Assembly (NCBI RefSeq): GCF_005887115.1
Contig: NZ_PNCJ01000007.1
Span: forward strand, 1-64,000
DNA from: Pseudoalteromonas rubra
GTDB lineage: Bacteria > Pseudomonadota > Gammaproteobacteria > Enterobacterales > Alteromonadaceae
Length of the DNA stretch: 64,000 bases
Direction of reading: 5' to 3'
Position 1 is the first letter of the stretch. Every line of letters begins with the position of its first letter. The notes under the pieces are model-generated. The model saw only the letters and a list, made by a program, of their open reading frames with translations. It had not been told where the DNA came from and did not search any database. The translations under genes and the position numbers were made by a program. Shown in pieces: positions 1 through 9,090 of this stretch.

Positions 1-51
1 CTTCAAATTGAACAGGTATTAAGTGAAATTGGTATTACTAGCCAATCTTGA
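1..51 (+). CDS. C-terminal tail of an unidentified gene (partial)
   Basis: Frame 1 is open from the window edge for 16 codons and ends at TGA (49-51), giving a tail that ends in GITSQS. The other two forward frames stop almost at once. The tail is too short to identify. It could be chance, but the next gene lies convergent, so a gene ending here fits the layout. Confidence 0.35.
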   Translation, partial: LQIEQVLSEIGITSQS

Positions 52-148
52 GACGAGTGATTCTCTGCGATTGGTTAGGTATTAATGCGGATTGATATCA
101 CTATGGTAACATGATTCGTGGGTATTGCAGTTTGATTGATACGTCGCT

Positions 149-173
149 CAGAGTGAGCACATGGCTCACTCTG
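149..173. terminator. Perfect 10-bp hairpin between convergent genes
   Basis: CAGAGTGAGC (149-158) pairs with GCTCACTCTG (164-173) around a 5-base loop. It lies 26 bases past the stop of the carrier gene that ends at 199. Neither strand has a U-tract after the stem, so it may be a weak or Rho-assisted end, or only a 3' stabilising hairpin. Confidence 0.4.
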
Positions 174-198
174 TGAGATACACGGTATCTTATCCTGC

Positions 199-1629
199 TT
201 ACTTTGCTTGTGTGTGTGCAGTCCCTTCCACTTTAGGCTGGACGTCTTCGCCGTAACCAAAGGTAACAGCCAGAACCAGTACAAGGGATGCTGCCAGCAT
301 CAGTTTACCAAACAGAGGTAAACAGAATCGGAACCATAAGTGATAAGGTACACCTGCCATACCAATAATTCCCATCAGAACCGCATTGGTCGGAATGATC
401 ATATTGGAGAAGCCGTCACCAAACTGGTAAGCCAGTACTGCAACCTGACGATACACACCAATAATGTCACCTACCGGGGCCATCAACGGCATAGTAACAT
501 AAGCTTGACCACTGCCAGATGGAATAAACAAGTTCAGCAAGGTTTGCATAATGAACATGCCAACGGCTGCCAGCTCAGCTCCTAGATGTGATAACGGCGA
601 CGACATAGCATAAACCAGAGTATGGAGGATCTGGCCATCTTCCATAATTAGTGCAATACCACGTGCAACACCAATCAAAATAGCAGTGCTTGCCAAGTCT
701 TTCACCCCTTCAATAAACTCATTCGCAGCGCGATCCGCTCCTATCTGGCCAATTAAAGTTGTGAAAATTCCCCAAGAAATAAATACGGCTCCCAGTTCAT
801 ACAGATACCAGCCCTTTTGAGAAATACCCCAAACCGCCGTCACAATCGCAGCAACCAGGCCAAACAAAATCATTTGGTGACGTTTATTTAGTGCCGGATA
901 ATTTGCCTCAGCAGTACCGGCTAAAGGACAAGGTAAGCCCTTGGTCAGAGATAACTCTGGGTTGGCCTGAACTTTTTTGGCATAGCTCCATACATGGTGG
1001 AAACCAATTAAAACGAACGGCAGGAAAATCGCCAGGCGCAGCTCAATACCCGAATAAACCGGAATGTCTGCCACCTTTTGCGCCACCATCACAGTAAACG
1101 GGTTAAAGGCAGATACGCCGTAGCCAATGCCGTAACCCGCGACCACCATGCCCACAGCGGTCATGGCATCCAGGCGCATTGCCTTACATAGTCCAACCAA
1201 GATTAGAACAAAAGGAATATACTCGCCCGCTGTACCAATTGCACCTGATGCTAGCGCAAAACAAAACACGACCATGAAAATCAAGATATTCGGCTTATGC
1301 CCAAACCGCTCCAACAAGCGGCCTATCAGCGCATCTATGGTGCCTGTAGCCCGCGCAATGGATAGCACGCCACCAACGATAAACACAAAGAAAATGACAT
1401 CTTGTGCCGCGGCAAACGCGCGCGGAATGGCAACCAGGAAGTCCATGGGCGTTAAGCGAGTTTGCGCCTCGGCAAGCGCATAGGTGCCTGGCACGACAGC
1501 CTGACGCCCATTGTCGAGTGTGACAGTATCGAAGAAACCTTGCGGGACCAGCCAAGTCGCAAGGTAAGCCACCAACATCATAGACAGTAGCAGGATGAGC
1601 GTATGGGGAACTTTAAACCCTTCTTTCAT
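199..1629 (-). CDS. YfcC-family carrier (DcuC / arginine-ornithine antiporter-like)
   Basis: A 476-residue polytopic inner-membrane protein with about 12 hydrophobic segments; it starts MKEGFKVPHTLILL and so has a short cytoplasmic N-terminus. The GTAGEYIPF stretch and the PSGSGQAYVTMP loop in the second half are typical of the YfcC/DcuC/ArcD superfamily, which moves C4-dicarboxylates, basic amino acids or peptides. The substrate cannot be told from sequence. It is a single-gene unit facing the same way as the glucose genes but separated from gap by a strong terminator, so it has its own promoter. Start chosen for a purine-rich AAAGAAA upstream and family-like length. Confidence 0.8.
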   Translation of the reverse strand: MKEGFKVPHTLILLLSMMLVAYLATWLVPQGFFDTVTLDNGRQAVVPGTYALAEAQTRLTPMDFLVAIPRAFAAAQDVIFFVFIVGGVLSIARATGTIDALIGRLLERFGHKPNILIFMVVFCFALASGAIGTAGEYIPFVLILVGLCKAMRLDAMTAVGMVVAGYGIGYGVSAFNPFTVMVAQKVADIPVYSGIELRLAIFLPFVLIGFHHVWSYAKKVQANPELSLTKGLPCPLAGTAEANYPALNKRHQMILFGLVAAIVTAVWGISQKGWYLYELGAVFISWGIFTTLIGQIGADRAANEFIEGVKDLASTAILIGVARGIALIMEDGQILHTLVYAMSSPLSHLGAELAAVGMFIMQTLLNLFIPSGSGQAYVTMPLMAPVGDIIGVYRQVAVLAYQFGDGFSNMIIPTNAVLMGIIGMAGVPYHLWFRFCLPLFGKLMLAASLVLVLAVTFGYGEDVQPKVEGTAHTQAK

Positions 1630-1772
1630 GTTATTTCTTTGTCGTTAACTAAAATTGTGCGCAGTGTAATAAAAATTGACCCTATGGTGCAAACACCACG
1701 CGGCTAATAGCCCAACTTTGGCGTTAAAAAAGGTAAACAAACCAGTTTGAGCTCAGGGTGCTTAATCGGCCA

Positions 1773-1800
1773 CAAAAAAAGCCCTGCATTAAGCAGGGCT
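1773..1800 (-). terminator. Rho-independent terminator of the edd-eda-gap operon
   Basis: On the minus strand GCCCTGC pairs with GCAGGGC (1781-1787 / 1793-1799) around a 5-base loop and is followed by seven U residues. It lies 36 bases past the gap stop codon. Confidence 0.9.
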
Positions 1801-1835
1801 CGCATGACGTAAGAAAAAATACTAATCGTTCCGGC

Positions 1836-2840
1836 TTACAGGAATTGTCCTAGTGCTTTAACCTGATCAAGCATACGGTTTGAAAAACCCCACTCGTTAT
1901 CGTACCAGGCCATCACTTTAACCAGTTTGCCATCTACCTTAGTCTGGGTTGCATCAAACACCGATGACGCTGGGTTGTGATTAAAGTCAACAGATACCAG
2001 TGGCAGTGTGTTGTACTCAAGAATACCAGCCATCGCACCGTCGGCAGCGCCTTTTAAGATCTCATTGACTTCTTCGGCAGACGTCTCGCGCTTTGCGATA
2101 AACGTAAGATCAACTAGAGAAACATTTACCGTAGGTACACGTACTGCCATGCCATCAAGTTTGCCAGCCAGCTCTGGGAGTACCAGGCCCACAGCTTTCG
2201 CAGCACCAGTTTTTGTCGGGATCATTGACTGTGTTGCGCTGCGCGCTCGATATAGGTCTTTGTGGTAAACATCACAGAGGTTTTGATCATTTGTGTACGC
2301 ATGGATAGTGGTCATACTACCCTGCTCAATCCCTATCGTGTCATTGAGGGCTTTTGCAACTGGCGCCAGACAGTTAGTCGTACAAGATGCGTTTGAAATG
2401 ATGTTACTATCTGCGTTCAATACGTTACTGTTTACGCCATGTACAACCGTGGCATCCATATCTGTACCAGGTGCCGATACGATGACTTTTTTCGCACCCG
2501 CTGCAATATGCTTACCTGCGGTCTCACGTGAAGTAAACAAGCCCGTACATTCAAGCACGATATCTACGTTCAGGTCGCCCCATGGCAGCTGCGCTGGGTC
2601 ACGTTCCTGAGTCAAAGTGATTTCGTCTTCACCGACAATCAGGGTGTTGTCTTTTAGCTCAACCGGGAAGTTAAAACGCCCATGAACCGAGTCAAACTGG
2701 GTAAGGTGTGCGTTAGTCTGCGCTGGTGCCAAGTCGTTAATCGCGACAATTTTGATCTGGTCATTCTGACCTGCTTCGTAAAGCGCTCTCAGTACATTTC
2801 GACCGATACGGCCATAGCCATTAATTGCAATATTAATCAT
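1836..2840 (-). CDS. gap: Type I glyceraldehyde-3-phosphate dehydrogenase
   Basis: 334 residues, the usual length. It oxidises glyceraldehyde 3-phosphate to 1,3-bisphosphoglycerate with NAD in the cytoplasm. The Rossmann motif GYGRIGRN is at residues 8-15, the acidic end of strand 2 (VAIND, D36) suggests NAD rather than NADP, and the catalytic Cys153 lies in SCTTN (152-156). Last gene of an edd-eda-gap unit, 17 bases after eda, which puts the enzyme that uses the triose phosphate made by Eda in the same transcript. A second GAPDH for glycolysis may exist elsewhere; that cannot be seen here. Confidence 0.96.
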   Translation of the reverse strand: MINIAINGYGRIGRNVLRALYEAGQNDQIKIVAINDLAPAQTNAHLTQFDSVHGRFNFPVELKDNTLIVGEDEITLTQERDPAQLPWGDLNVDIVLECTGLFTSRETAGKHIAAGAKKVIVSAPGTDMDATVVHGVNSNVLNADSNIISNASCTTNCLAPVAKALNDTIGIEQGSMTTIHAYTNDQNLCDVYHKDLYRARSATQSMIPTKTGAAKAVGLVLPELAGKLDGMAVRVPTVNVSLVDLTFIAKRETSAEEVNEILKGAADGAMAGILEYNTLPLVSVDFNHNPASSVFDATQTKVDGKLVKVMAWYDNEWGFSNRMLDQVKALGQFL

Positions 2841-2857
2841 AACCCTATTCCCCTAAA

Positions 2858-3478
2858 TTAGTTTACTTCACTTGCTTGTCGAGCAAGCGCTTCAATGGCT
2901 TGCCAGTCTTTGTTTGCGATAAGTGTCTTATCCAGCATCCAGGTACCACCAACACAAATCACATTTTTGAGTGCCAGGTAGTCAGGTGCTGTCGCTAAGC
3001 TGATCCCACCTGTTGGACAAAATGTCACCTGAGGCAAAGGACCACCGATTGATTTCAGCATGGCTGTACCACCTGCAGCCTCTGCCGGGAAAAACTTCAA
3101 AAACTTAAAGCCCTGAGCGGCCAGTTCCATCGCTTCGCTTGGCGTCGCAGCGCCCGGCAGAAATGGAATATCCGAGCCTTTTGCCAGCGTCAGCAATTCT
3201 GAGCTCACACCCGGGCTCACCATAAAGTCAGCTCCAGCTTCAACAGACGCGTCGAATGACGCTTTATCAACGACGGTTCCGGTCCCTACATAAGCCTCTG
3301 GCACCGCTTCTTTCATTGCTTTGACCGCCTGTGCAGCAACCGGTGTGCGCAATGTCACTTCCAGTGCACGCAGACCACCTCTATATAGCGCCTGTGCCAG
3401 TGGCACGGCGTCTTCTAAGTCGTCAATGACAATAACGGGTACTACCGGCGCCGCTGATAAAATCTCTTTAATGCTCAT
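2858..3478 (-). CDS. eda: KDPG/KHG aldolase
   Basis: 206 residues, the family length. It cleaves 2-keto-3-deoxy-6-phosphogluconate to pyruvate and glyceraldehyde 3-phosphate, the second step of the Entner-Doudoroff pathway. Lys128 in FKFLKFFPAE is the Schiff-base lysine and Glu40 in ALEVTLRT the catalytic acid, by alignment with the family. The TIM-barrel phosphate-binding GGI and GGT turns are present near the C-terminus. It sits 23 bases after edd and 17 before gap and is clearly co-transcribed. Confidence 0.97.
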   Translation of the reverse strand: MSIKEILSAAPVVPVIVIDDLEDAVPLAQALYRGGLRALEVTLRTPVAAQAVKAMKEAVPEAYVGTGTVVDKASFDASVEAGADFMVSPGVSSELLTLAKGSDIPFLPGAATPSEAMELAAQGFKFLKFFPAEAAGGTAMLKSIGGPLPQVTFCPTGGISLATAPDYLALKNVICVGGTWMLDKTLIANKDWQAIEALARQASEVN

Positions 3479-3501
3479 AATGTCCTCATTCCCAGTTGCT
3501 G

Positions 3502-5355
3502 TTATTCTTCTATGCCGAATGCACTTGCGCCTAAATCGGCACTGCTGACTATATTTCTGAAGCCGCTAAATAACTCTCGGCCTGTACCAAAAGTTGGGCC
3601 TACCTCGGTCAGTTCAATTTCGCGCTGAGCAAGCTCTTCATCGCTAATGTGCAGAACCAGTTCACCTTTGGGTGCATCAAGCGTGATTAAGTCACCTTCT
3701 CGCACTTTCGCAATCGGCCCACCTTCAACGGCTTCTGGCGCTAGATGAATCGCTGCAGGCACTTTACCCGACGCACCTGACATTCGTCCGTCGGTCACAA
3801 TCGCGACTTTGAAGCCTTCGTCCTGCAAGCTCGCCATCACCGGCGTCAATTTGTGTAACTCAGGCATCCCTTTTGCCTTTGGACCTTGTTCTTTGATAAC
3901 CGCGATAAAATCCTGATTCAGCTCGCCTCGTGTATATGCTTCTTGCAATGCAGCTTGGGAGCTAAACACTTTCGCAGGAGCCGAGACAACTTGATGCTGC
4001 TCAGCAACTGCTGATACTTTGATAACAGACTTACCCAGATTGCCACTTAACAGCTGCAAACCGCCTTGCTTGTTGAAAGGATTAGACACGGGTCTGAGCA
4101 CATCTTCGTCCAGAGAATCAACAGGGCAATTTACCCATTTCACTTTTGCAGGCCCGGTGCTGTCTGTCATGATGAGGGTCGGATCAACGTCCAAGACAGG
4201 CTCTTTGGTATACGCATCCAGGCCATCGCCGACAATGGTTTTAACGTCATTGTGCAAGTAACCCGCATCACGTAATTCACGCATCAAAAAGCCCATACCA
4301 CCTGCGGCCTGGAAGTGATTTACATCGGCCGACCCATTAGGATAAATACGTGTTAATAAAGGCACCACTTCAGACAAATCTGCCATGTCTTTCCAGGTGA
4401 TTTGAACGCCTGCGGCCTTAGCCATCGCCACCAGGTGGATAGCATGGTTGGTAGAACCACCCGTTGCCAGCAAACCAACCAAGCCGTTAATGACGGTTTT
4501 TTCGCTGACGACCTCTGCCAGGCTATTGACTTTGTCGTCGCCAAGCAGCTGCTTTAACATGGTTTCCACCGCGCTGGCAGTCAGCCCATCACGCAACTCG
4601 GTATAAGGGTTAATGAATGAGCTGCCCGGCAGGTGCAGGCCCATGATTTCCATCAACATTTGATTTGAATTCGCCGTACCATAGAAAGTACACGTGCCGG
4701 CGCTGTGATAAGAAGCACTTTCTGCTTCCAATAACTCTTCACGGCTAACCAGGCCTTGAGCAAATTTTTGTCTGACACGAGCCTTCTCTTTATTAGGAAT
4801 GCCCGACTGCATCGGTCCAGCTGGCAGGAAATAAATTGGCAGATGACCAAATGACAGCGCACCAATCAGTAATCCGGGGACGATTTTGTCACATACACCC
4901 AGACAAAACACACCGTCAAACACATCATGTGACAGTGCAACCGCTGTCGACATTGCAATAACATCACGAGAGAACAAAGACAGTTCCATTCCGTCACGTC
5001 CCTGCGTTACGCCATCACACATTGCAGGTACACCACCTGCGACCTGAGCCGTGGCATCGTATTTTTCGGCAATCGCCTTTATCTGATCAGGATACTCTTT
5101 GTAAGGCACGTGGGCAGACAACATATCGTTGTAGGCATTGATGATAGCCAGATTAGGCTGCTCATCTGCTTTTAATCTTGCTTTGTCACTGCTCGAACAG
5201 GCCGCCATCACGTGTGCCAGGTTACCACAGCCCAGTCCGGCTCTGACGCGAGTTTGTTTTTTTGCTTGTTCTATGCGCTCAAGATAGGCCTGACGAGATT
5301 GCTGACTGCGGGTGATAACGCGTTGAGTGACTTCATGAATTCGAGGATGCAACAT
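3502..5355 (-). CDS. edd: 6-phosphogluconate dehydratase
   Basis: 617 residues of the IlvD/Edd family of iron-sulfur dehydratases. It converts 6-phosphogluconate to KDPG. Family signatures visible include CDKIVPG (Fe-S cysteine), the [10 protein letters not shown] block, [11 protein letters not shown] near the C-terminus and the closing GRELF. First gene of the edd-eda-gap transcript; two identical palindromic operators lie 112-158 bases upstream of its start. No zwf or pgl is nearby, so 6-phosphogluconate must come from genes elsewhere. Confidence 0.97.
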   Translation of the reverse strand: MLHPRIHEVTQRVITRSQQSRQAYLERIEQAKKQTRVRAGLGCGNLAHVMAACSSSDKARLKADEQPNLAIINAYNDMLSAHVPYKEYPDQIKAIAEKYDATAQVAGGVPAMCDGVTQGRDGMELSLFSRDVIAMSTAVALSHDVFDGVFCLGVCDKIVPGLLIGALSFGHLPIYFLPAGPMQSGIPNKEKARVRQKFAQGLVSREELLEAESASYHSAGTCTFYGTANSNQMLMEIMGLHLPGSSFINPYTELRDGLTASAVETMLKQLLGDDKVNSLAEVVSEKTVINGLVGLLATGGSTNHAIHLVAMAKAAGVQITWKDMADLSEVVPLLTRIYPNGSADVNHFQAAGGMGFLMRELRDAGYLHNDVKTIVGDGLDAYTKEPVLDVDPTLIMTDSTGPAKVKWVNCPVDSLDEDVLRPVSNPFNKQGGLQLLSGNLGKSVIKVSAVAEQHQVVSAPAKVFSSQAALQEAYTRGELNQDFIAVIKEQGPKAKGMPELHKLTPVMASLQDEGFKVAIVTDGRMSGASGKVPAAIHLAPEAVEGGPIAKVREGDLITLDAPKGELVLHISDEELAQREIELTEVGPTFGTGRELFSGFRNIVSSADLGASAFGIEE

Positions 5356-5466
5356 AATTCAACTCTCTATTGTTAGAGGAAAAGGCTCAGTACAGCTCTC
5401 CCTGTACTGAGCAGCTTTGATTTACCCGTTCAAAGGTACGCTGTCAGGTTGTCTCTCACCCCAACC

Positions 5467-5480
5467 TGACACCGGTGTCA
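5467..5480. promoter_or_regulatory. LacI-type operator 1, upstream of edd
   Basis: TGACACCGGTGTCA, a perfect 14-bp palindrome with the central CG usual for LacI-family operators. The same 14 bases recur at 5500-5513 and 7844-7857 and I saw them nowhere else in the window. The likely binder is the LacI-type protein encoded at 5627-6640 (inference from position). Confidence 0.8.
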
Positions 5481-5499
5481 CTATATTTACTCATGTTTG

Positions 5500-5513
5500 T
5501 GACACCGGTGTCA
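5500..5513. promoter_or_regulatory. LacI-type operator 2, upstream of edd
   Basis: Second copy of TGACACCGGTGTCA. Centre-to-centre distance to operator 1 is 33 bp, about three helical turns, so two dimers would sit on the same face of the DNA and could bind cooperatively. Confidence 0.8.
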
Positions 5514-5576
5514 ACCCTTACTTTAAATTTAGTCTAAATTTCATAAATGACCAAATAGTGAACAAACAACAAACAA

Positions 5577-5604
5577 AAAAGCCCGACCAAGATTGGCCGG
5601 GCTT
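5577..5604 (-). terminator. Rho-independent terminator of the glk-lacI unit
   Basis: AGCCCG and CGGGCT flank a loop region containing a further partial CCAA/TTGG pairing, and the minus strand continues with six U residues. It lies about 22 bases past the stop of the LacI-type gene ending at 5627. Confidence 0.88.
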
Positions 5605-5626
5605 TGGGCAAGTATAAAAATGGGAT

Positions 5627-6640
5627 CTAGTGGTTTTTGGCAGTTGACTCGCGTGTGATCAGTCGTGCTTCCAGGACGCGCTGATATACCTGCTCCTGGG
5701 GTTCTGAAATTTGCATGATCAGTTGCTCTACAGCCAATCTCGTCATCTCCTCAACAGGCTGCGCAATGGTGGTCAGGCCAGGCCAAATATGCCGTGCGAT
5801 CGGCGCATTATCAAAGCCAGCGATAGACAAGTCTTCCGGTACGCGCAATTGCCGTTGAGTTGCCAGCTTAAGTACCGCAGCAGCCATGTAGTCGTTAGAC
5901 GCGAATACGGCCGACGGGCGCGGTGTCATATCCAGAATAGCCTTAGCGCTGTCTGCACCTGAGTGATAGCTAAAGTTACCCTCAGCAACCAGACGTTCCT
6001 GGAGTGGGATTTGGTGTTGCTCAAGCGCTCGTTTATAGCCGTTAAAGCGATTTTCTGTCGCACTGTGGTCCGGGTGACCTTTAATAAAGGCTATATCGGT
6101 ATGACCGAGCGCGATGAGGTGTTCGGTCAGCTCATAGGCACCCTGCTCATCATTGCTACAGATAGAAATAGACTCATCATCCTGAATAGCTGAAGCTACC
6201 AACGCATAATTGATATTTTTCTGCTTGAGAAAATCGATTAGTTCGCGTGAATCAGAAAACGGAGGTGTCAATACAAGACCATCCAGTCGGGACGTTGTCA
6301 GCAATTGATCAATATTATCAATCAATGCCTCGCCGCGAAGCTCACAAGGGTGGATCAGTAAGTTGTAATTATGTTTATGACAGGCTTCTAATGCACCACT
6401 TTGTACACGGGTTATATAACTTTTACTCGGATTATCATACAGGCAGCCAATAATGAAACTCTTGTTGCGCGCTAATCCACGCGCAATAGGGTTTGGACGA
6501 TAATCCAGCTCCTTAAAAACTTTGAGTACTTTCTCGCGCGTTGCAGGGCTGACATTAGGTTCATTATTCAGTACCCGGGACACTGTCTTTTTCGACACGC
6601 CCGCATACTGCGCGACACTGTTAATGGTCACTTTTTTCAT
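5627..6640 (-). CDS. LacI-family regulator, probable regulator of glucose catabolism
   Basis: 337 residues. Residues 3-60 are a LacI-type helix-turn-helix with hinge (VTINSVAQYAGVS, KKTVSRVLNN, RPNPIARGLA), followed by a periplasmic-binding-like sugar sensor domain containing VFASNDYMA and SIAGFDN. It lies 14 bases after glk on the same strand and between the two units that carry the TGACACCGGTGTCA palindrome. I infer that it binds those sites and controls glk and edd-eda-gap; the inducer is probably a phosphorylated sugar or pathway intermediate, but nothing in the sequence proves this. Confidence 0.88.
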   Translation of the reverse strand: MKKVTINSVAQYAGVSKKTVSRVLNNEPNVSPATREKVLKVFKELDYRPNPIARGLARNKSFIIGCLYDNPSKSYITRVQSGALEACHKHNYNLLIHPCELRGEALIDNIDQLLTTSRLDGLVLTPPFSDSRELIDFLKQKNINYALVASAIQDDESISICSNDEQGAYELTEHLIALGHTDIAFIKGHPDHSATENRFNGYKRALEQHQIPLQERLVAEGNFSYHSGADSAKAILDMTPRPSAVFASNDYMAAAVLKLATQRQLRVPEDLSIAGFDNAPIARHIWPGLTTIAQPVEEMTRLAVEQLIMQISEPQEQVYQRVLEARLITRESTAKNH

Positions 6641-6654
6641 TACACTTGTCCTGA

Positions 6655-7671
6655 CTATCTGGTACTGGCGCGCTCATGTAAGCACGCAGCAGCGCCAATC
6701 AAAGGGATATTTTCCTGTACTACTAAAGTGACTGGGATCTGACCCGCATATTGACTCATCGGGCCTTTGGTGACAAACCGTTCTGCAAACTGGCTTGACT
6801 TTAAACGCTGTGCCATACGAGGCAAAATTCCACCACCAATGAACACTCCACCCAGTGCACCAAATGTTAAAGACAGATCACCGGCAACACTGCCAATCCA
6901 GTCACAGAAGTGATTCAATGTCGCATCACAGATTTCGCATTCCGCAGCACGTTCACTGATCTGCGCCGCGCTCAGTCTCTCAGCCGAGTGTCCTTTTACC
7001 TTTGCCATAGCCTGGTACAAATGTGCTAAACCACGACCTGAAAAGACTTCTTCAACGGAAACATGTGCAATCTCCTGTTTCAGAGCAACCAGCAACTGCT
7101 GGTCCAGTTCAGTGACCGCAGCTAAGCTGATGTGACCGGCCTCGCAGCTCATTACGGCACTGCCGTTAATGTCTCTGGCCAGACACGCAGCACCAAATCC
7201 AGTGCCAGGTCCCATCACCGCAATATTGGCACCTGCTTGAGCCTGACCCGATTTTATTTCGATATTTTGTTCTGGGTCCAGATAAGGCGCAGCATAGGCA
7301 AAAGCAGCAAAATCGTTGATAACCGCTAATTCGCTAAAACCAAATTGCTGTTTAATATCCTGGCTGTTGAATTGCCATCCTAAATTAGTCAGATAAACCT
7401 GCTGTGCCTTCACCGGCCCGGCCACAGCCAGACATGCACGCAACGGCTTGGCTATGGGCAGTTCATTTAGGTAACGGCTGATGGCTGTTTCAAAAGAGGG
7501 AAATTCGGCGCTGGGATACGTTGACTGGTGACTTATTACAAACTGATTAGTACTCGAATCATACTGAGTTATAACGGCAAAACGGGCGTTGGTGCCGCCG
7601 ATGTCCGCGACGACAATAGGCTCAAACACGTGGCCTTTATTATTCGAGCTATGAGGTGTTGTCTGGCTCAT
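6655..7671 (-). CDS. glk: Glucokinase
   Basis: 338 residues from the chosen start. It phosphorylates glucose with ATP to glucose 6-phosphate. The phosphate-binding DIGGTNARF is at residues 23-31, GPGTGFGAA and the catalytic-loop NDFAAFA follow, and the FIGGGI element lies near the C-terminus: the Glk branch of the hexokinase/ROK fold. The reading frame is open further upstream to 7806, but that extension is Trp/His-rich and unlike the family, while ATG 7671 has AAGAGAAA upstream. First gene of a glk-lacI unit; a single copy of the 14-bp operator lies about 170 bases upstream. Confidence 0.93.
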   Translation of the reverse strand: MSQTTPHSSNNKGHVFEPIVVADIGGTNARFAVITQYDSSTNQFVISHQSTYPSAEFPSFETAISRYLNELPIAKPLRACLAVAGPVKAQQVYLTNLGWQFNSQDIKQQFGFSELAVINDFAAFAYAAPYLDPEQNIEIKSGQAQAGANIAVMGPGTGFGAACLARDINGSAVMSCEAGHISLAAVTELDQQLLVALKQEIAHVSVEEVFSGRGLAHLYQAMAKVKGHSAERLSAAQISERAAECEICDATLNHFCDWIGSVAGDLSLTFGALGGVFIGGGILPRMAQRLKSSQFAERFVTKGPMSQYAGQIPVTLVVQENIPLIGAAACLHERASTR

Positions 7672-7843
7672 GTTGTTTTTCTCTTTTATCCGGGTGCACT
7701 GAATGCACAACTTCCAAGGTAACTGGCTCGGGTGATGATGCCAAAGTCCAGCTGTATAACTTTGCACGTTCAGCTGAAAAAATGCTGTCCCCGGAGGGAC
7801 AGCCAATACGTTTTGACAACAAAATGATAAAACAACAACATTA

Positions 7844-7857
7844 TGACACCGGTGTCA
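7844..7857. promoter_or_regulatory. LacI-type operator 3, upstream of glk
   Basis: Third perfect copy of TGACACCGGTGTCA, 173 bases before the glk start in a 387-base intergenic region shared with the divergent LacI-type gene at 8059. Only one copy is present here against two at edd. Nothing else in this intergenic region is recognisable to me. Confidence 0.78.
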
Positions 7858-8058
7858 GATGGAGGCAATAAAAATTTTCGCTCGATCGACGTGGCAGTTA
7901 CTAACTGCGCATTTTCACAGCAACTATTTCTGAGACCCGCAATATTCTGGTAATCAGGTCGGTCAAGTATGTCATCAGGACAGCAACATGGATATTACGC
8001 TTGCAAATTTTATTCATTTGCTGACAATAATCAGGTTATCACTTAGAACAAATAAACT

Positions 8059-9081
8059 ATGAAACCAAAAGGCAAAGCCACCTCTTTTGATATCGCCCAC
8101 TTTGCGGGTGTCTCCCAGTCTACGGTGTCACGCGCACTGAGAAACAGTCCGCTGGTTAATGAAGAGACCCGACGTCGCGTCTGGGAAGTGGCAAAGCAGC
8201 TGAATTATAAAGTCGATAAAAATGCCAGTAATCTGCGTACTCAACAAAGCAGCACTCTGGCACTGTTGTTGTTTGAAGATCCAACTGGGGACGAATCGCA
8301 GATCAACCCCTTCTTTCTTAACATGCTAGGAAGTATCACCCGAGCTTGTGCAAAACAAGGGTATGATCTACTTGTTTCCTTTCAGTCAACTAGCCAGGAC
8401 TGGCGAGCAGATTATGAAGATAGCCACAGGGCCGATGGCATTATTCTGCTTGGTTATGGTGATTACATGGACTATCAGTCCCGTCTTCAGCAATTACTCT
8501 CTCAGGACACTAAGTTTGTCTGCTGGGGCGCAACGGTCGACGGACGGGAAGATTTAACGGTCAGTTGTGATAATTACGGCGGTGGCAAGTTGGCTGCAGA
8601 ACATTTGCTACAACAAAACCGCTCGCAGTATGTTTTTATCGGTGACGCGTCCGATCACAGCCCTGAATTTTTCGCACGCTTCAAGGGCTTCCGGGATACC
8701 CTTACAGCACAAGGGTTAGCATTACCTGAGCGTCAAATCGCCAACGCCATTTCAACAGAAGAGTCTGGCTATCATGCTACGCGCTCATTACTAGCCAACA
8801 ATATTCAGTTTGATGCCCTATTTGCAGCCAGCGATCTCATTGCTATTGGCGCGCTCAAAGCACTTAAAGAAGCCGGTAAAGATGTGCCTGGGGATGTTGC
8901 TGTTATTGGCTTTGACAATATCGCTGCTGCCAGCTTTATTTCGCCTGCATTGACCACAGTGCAGCAAAACACCACACTGGCAGGCCAAATGCTGGTCAAC
9001 AACCTGCTTAACCTGATCAAAGGGGAAACAGTAACGGACACCCTACTACCTCCTAAACTGATTGTTCGAAAATCCGCCTAA
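8059..9081 (+). CDS. LacI-family transcriptional regulator
   Basis: 340 residues. The N-terminal helix-turn-helix (SFDIAHFAGVS, QSTVSRALRN) and hinge are followed by the sugar-sensing domain with FAASDLIAIGALK and VIGFDN. It is divergent from glk, and its stop is 9 bases from the end of the convergent chemoreceptor gene. It differs clearly from the regulator at 5627-6640 in the recognition helix, so it probably reads another operator. No catabolic genes adjoin it, so its targets are unknown; it may act on the glk promoter region or at a distance. Confidence 0.85.
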   Translation: MKPKGKATSFDIAHFAGVSQSTVSRALRNSPLVNEETRRRVWEVAKQLNYKVDKNASNLRTQQSSTLALLLFEDPTGDESQINPFFLNMLGSITRACAKQGYDLLVSFQSTSQDWRADYEDSHRADGIILLGYGDYMDYQSRLQQLLSQDTKFVCWGATVDGREDLTVSCDNYGGGKLAAEHLLQQNRSQYVFIGDASDHSPEFFARFKGFRDTLTAQGLALPERQIANAISTEESGYHATRSLLANNIQFDALFAASDLIAIGALKALKEAGKDVPGDVAVIGFDNIAAASFISPALTTVQQNTTLAGQMLVNNLLNLIKGETVTDTLLPPKLIVRKSA

Positions 9082-9090
9082 ACGCCTGTG

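Noticed and set aside
7672..7806. In-frame N-terminal extension of glk
   Set aside because: Unlike glucokinase N-termini and overlaps the probable leader; ATG 7671 has the ribosome site and gives family length.
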